Shown here in pieces: positions 61,487 through 64,000 of a stretch of 64,000 bases of DNA. The position numbers and the translations under genes were made by a program. Within the stretch, counting starts at the first letter, position 1. The number at the start of each line of letters is the position of its first letter. This stretch comes from an uncultured Marvinbryantia sp. (GTDB taxonomy: Bacteria > Bacillota > Clostridia > Lachnospirales > Lachnospiraceae): positions 1 to 64,000 of the forward strand of contig CAKRVB010000006.1 in NCBI GenBank assembly GCA_934408725.1. The letters run 5' to 3'. The notes beneath the pieces were generated by a model. That model was given only the letters and a program-made list of their open reading frames with translations, ran no database searches and was not told the DNA's origin.

Positions 61487-62536
61487 ATGGAAAAAAAGAA
61501 AAAATTCAATTATCTGACTATCATCGCCGGTCTGGTGCTGATCTCCCTCATCTGCCTGATTCTGTATATTGCACGGGAATATGTTATCATTTCCACTCTT
61601 CAGAAGCAGTATACACAGAATCAGGAAGATACCGATTATCAGTACCACTGTGCATTTATTACCAGTTCCGTGACTGCTTTCTGGGACACTGCTTTTGAAT
61701 CTGCCCGGGAAGAAGGCATTCCATATGGTATCTATGTCGAAGACTTTGGGAAAAGCCTGGATCTTTCCTATACTACCAATGATCTGCTGAAGATGGCTAT
61801 TGCAGCCAACGTAGATGCTATCATGATAGAAGCCAACGGTGAGTATTCCACAACTCAGCTCATGAACAAGGCTGTGGAGGCCGGCATTGCCGTCAGCACC
61901 ATTTACCGTGACAATATAAACAGCGACCGCTACAGCTATACCGGTATCAATAATGTCACGATCGGTTATGACTACGGATCTCTGGCTTTAAAATATGCCA
62001 ATGATACCGATTCCAATGTCATGGTCATACTGGATTCCCAGGAGCAGGACGCAGAAAGCAGACTGCTGGTCTCCGGTATCGGCAAAGCTCTGGAAGAACA
62101 GCGCAGTGATATGAAGCTTGATACCATGAAGCTGAACAACTCCAATACTTTTGAGGTGGAGGAATCCATCCGGGAATTTTTAAAAAACAATCATGACAAA
62201 ACAGATATTGTCATCTGTACTACCCTGCAGCAGACCCAGTCTGTCAGCCAGATTGCTGTAGATATGAACTATGTAGGTGATTTTATAATTATCGGTTCCT
62301 ACCAGAATGACTCTGTTCTGGAATATCTCTCCAGTGGTGTCATCAGTGCCAATATTGTCATTGATGCCGCCCAGATGGGGAAACGTGCCGTAGACAATCT
62401 GGCTGAATATCTGGAGTATGGCCATACCAGCGATTACTCTCAGGTGGATGCCCATACTCTGGAACAGTCCGATGCCATCCGGCAGCTTAATGTCCTTCAG
62501 ACAGAGACCGAATCAGAAACAGGAAAGGGGGCGTAA
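61487..62536 (+). CDS. Membrane-anchored sugar-binding sensor protein (XylFII-like)
   Basis: 349 aa. A single N-terminal membrane helix (about 9-30, YLTIIAGLVLISLICLILYIA) without a cleavage site tethers a type I periplasmic-binding domain (about 50-330: CAFITSSVTAFWDTAFESAREEGIPYGIYVEDFG, IMIEANGEYSTTQLMNKAVEAGIAVSTIYRDN, VDMNYVGDFIIIGSYQND). No transporter genes follow; instead a LytS-type kinase starts 3 bp later. In Clostridium beijerinckii, XylFII binds D-xylose and hands the signal to LytS and YesN, which switch on the xylose importer. The gene order here matches. The RBS is weak (AAAGGGAC). Confidence 0.87.
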   Translation: MEKKKKFNYLTIIAGLVLISLICLILYIAREYVIISTLQKQYTQNQEDTDYQYHCAFITSSVTAFWDTAFESAREEGIPYGIYVEDFGKSLDLSYTTNDLLKMAIAANVDAIMIEANGEYSTTQLMNKAVEAGIAVSTIYRDNINSDRYSYTGINNVTIGYDYGSLALKYANDTDSNVMVILDSQEQDAESRLLVSGIGKALEEQRSDMKLDTMKLNNSNTFEVEESIREFLKNNHDKTDIVICTTLQQTQSVSQIAVDMNYVGDFIIIGSYQNDSVLEYLSSGVISANIVIDAAQMGKRAVDNLAEYLEYGHTSDYSQVDAHTLEQSDAIRQLNVLQTETESETGKGA

Positions 62537-62539
62537 GCT

Positions 62540-64000
62540 GTGAAGAAAAAACGAACCAGTCCATTTTCCCACTTACCTTTTCCTCTGCGGCTGATTTTCA
62601 TTTTCCTGCTGACATCCATGCTTTCTCTGGCTATGTCACTGTATCTGAATACCAACATCAACCGGTCACTGGAGCAGATTAACACCATCTACACCAGCAA
62701 CAATAATCTGAACACCATGACCGAGACCCTGGACAGTCTGCATGACAACATTCTGGAATACCTGGAAGTCAAAAGTACCGACTCCCTGAACAACTATTAT
62801 TACTATGAACAGCAGTACCGCAATCTGCTCTCTGATCTGAACCATCAGGTCACAGATTCCACTGCTGGTTCCATGGAAAAGAATATCTACAATATTTCTC
62901 AGAGTTATCTGACTATTGCAGATGAAGCTATTGAAGCCAAGCGTGCACGCAACACTGGCAAATACCGCACCGCTTACAATGAGGCAACAGATTATTACCA
63001 TTTTCTGACAGCTTATATCTACAGCCTGAATAACCAGCAGTTCCTGGCCAACTCCAGGAACTATCAGTCCCTGGAAGTCTCACTGCGGCTGATTGAACGA
63101 ATGAATACCCTGGTCACCATTGCCATGGCACTGTTCAATATTTTTCTGGTTATCATTATGGTCAATCAGATCACCCGTCCGCTCCTGCTGCTGGCTTCCG
63201 CTTCCAACCAGGTAGCCGCCGGCAACTTTGATGTGGAGCTTCCGCCTGTCGTCTCAGACGATGAGCTGGGTGTTGTGACCCTGGCATTCAGTAAGATGGT
63301 CATCAGTATTCAGGAATACATTGAAAAAGTAAAGAGCAGTATAAAGGCCGAAAAAGAGGCCCAGGAGCGTGAGCTTCTCATGGAAACCCATCTGAAAGAA
63401 GCACAGCTGCGGTATTATCAGGCTCAGATCAATCCACATTTTCTGTTTAACTCCCTGAATGCCGGTGCACAGATGGCCATGATGGAAGACGCGGAAAAAA
63501 CTTATTCTTTTATTCAGAATATGGCTGATTTTTTTCGTTACAGCATGAAGTCTCTGAATACCGACGTAGATCTTCAGGAAGAAATTGAACTGGTGGATAA
63601 CTATGTATCTATCATGAATGTCCGTTTTTCCGGTGACATTCATTATGAAAAATCCATCGACTGCGATATCACCGGAGTCCGGGTTCCCTGCATGATTATT
63701 CAGCCGGCTGTGGAAAATGCCATCAGCTATGGTATCCGCAATATTTCCTGGGAAGGAAAGATCCGCCTGGAAGTCCATCGAGAAGGCTCTGAGATCCTGA
63801 TTCATGTACGGGATAACGGTGTCGGCATCTCCAGCGAACGCCTGCAGGATATCCGCAGTGGAAAGACTGCACACACTTCCTCAGACAAGAATTCCAACGG
63901 TGTCGGTCTGGGAAATGTGCAAAAACGTCTGAATTTGTATTATAATAAAGAGAATCTTTTCTCCATAGACAGTGAAGGAGAAAATATGGGTACGCTTGTC
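62540..64000 (+). CDS. LytS/YesM-family sensor histidine kinase (C-terminus beyond window)
   Basis: GTG start at 62540, 3 bp after the previous stop; 487 codons are open to the right edge, so only the very end is missing. Two membrane helices (about 18-38 and 197-217) enclose an extracytoplasmic helical sensor domain. Then follow a HAMP domain (about 215-265), a coiled coil and the His_kinase motif QLRYYQAQINPHFLFNSLNAG with the phospho-His in NPHF. The HATPase domain shows CMIIQPAVENAISYGI and VRDNGVGISSERL, then NSNGVGLGNVQKRL. Partner of the XylFII-like protein; an AraC-type response regulator (YesN) would be expected just beyond the edge. Confidence 0.92.
   Translation, partial: MKKKRTSPFSHLPFPLRLIFIFLLTSMLSLAMSLYLNTNINRSLEQINTIYTSNNNLNTMTETLDSLHDNILEYLEVKSTDSLNNYYYYEQQYRNLLSDLNHQVTDSTAGSMEKNIYNISQSYLTIADEAIEAKRARNTGKYRTAYNEATDYYHFLTAYIYSLNNQQFLANSRNYQSLEVSLRLIERMNTLVTIAMALFNIFLVIIMVNQITRPLLLLASASNQVAAGNFDVELPPVVSDDELGVVTLAFSKMVISIQEYIEKVKSSIKAEKEAQERELLMETHLKEAQLRYYQAQINPHFLFNSLNAGAQMAMMEDAEKTYSFIQNMADFFRYSMKSLNTDVDLQEEIELVDNYVSIMNVRFSGDIHYEKSIDCDITGVRVPCMIIQPAVENAISYGIRNISWEGKIRLEVHREGSEILIHVRDNGVGISSERLQDIRSGKTAHTSSDKNSNGVGLGNVQKRLNLYYNKENLFSIDSEGENMGTLV

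Overview
The window reads as a chromosomal segment of a Gram-positive gut anaerobe of the Lachnospiraceae (Clostridia), close to Blautia or its relatives. The grounds are AGGAGG-type ribosome binding sites, a split GlgC/GlgD ADP-glucose pyrophosphorylase, a type III glutamine synthetase, a two-[4Fe-4S] ferredoxin, secreted MBG/YDG-repeat and Ala/Glu-rich surface proteins, and pentose loci with DUF4867 and a XylFII/LytS-type sensor pair. The genus is inference. No phage, transposase, integrase, CRISPR or plasmid gene was seen.

Layout. 1-6.3 kb: cell-surface region with a huge repeat adhesin cut by the left edge and two paralogous secreted Ala/Glu-rich coiled-coil proteins. 6.4-8.8 kb: glgC-glgD. 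8.9-11.2 kb: two COG0523/CobW-type P-loop proteins, one with a long His/Cys metal-binding insert. 11.3-20.8 kb: FliB-like protein, HAD phosphatase, LysR regulator, GH3 hexosaminidase, NlpC/P60 wall hydrolase, HtrA protease, LrgAB, RsmH. 20.9-21.8 kb: a gene-free stretch with tRNA-Lys(CTT), two copies of its terminator and 63-bp repeats. 21.8-26.1 kb: AI-2E-type permease, TrmB, a DnaA-box-rich spacer, DegV and a divergent TetR regulator. 26.1-32.4 kb: a visibly AT-richer block with a LacI-controlled arabinose-type ABC sugar importer, an SGNH hydrolase and a Fic protein. 32.5-49.3 kb: glutamine synthetase III with a hairpin-rich leader, a DUF5722 putative glycosidase, lipid kinase, beta-CASP MBL protein, MurG-like transferase set between an ECF sigma factor and a DUF4367 protein, HIT, orphan kinase, rhomboid, ferredoxin, MerR regulator and PtsI. 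49.4-64 kb: a pentose (probably D-xylose) locus.

The pentose locus is the most coherent system. A ChvE/MmsA/MmsB importer, an oxidoreductase, xylulokinase, an L-fucose/L-arabinose-isomerase-family protein and a DUF4867 protein face a divergent ROK repressor with a clear palindromic operator. The ROK gene is followed by a membrane-anchored sugar-binding protein and a LytS-family histidine kinase that runs off the right edge, matching the XylFII-LytS-YesN xylose-sensing scheme described in Clostridium beijerinckii. No classical xylose isomerase (XylA) is in the window, so the COG2407 isomerase is the candidate for that step.

Inside this locus, between a membrane-protein gene and the oxidoreductase, lies a roughly 450-nt transcription unit with a near-consensus promoter and a strong terminator but no sizeable ORF. 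It carries three repeats of a GGAGG-xxx-GTCC motif and several Shine-Dalgarno plus tiny-ORF units. I consider it the best candidate for an undescribed element (a structured RNA). Other points of interest are a GCGGTACCGC operator pair, the DnaA-box cluster far from any dnaA gene, the compensated tRNA-Lys terminator duplication, the hairpin chain upstream of glutamine synthetase, and one 63-bp repeat family apparently present at two loci.
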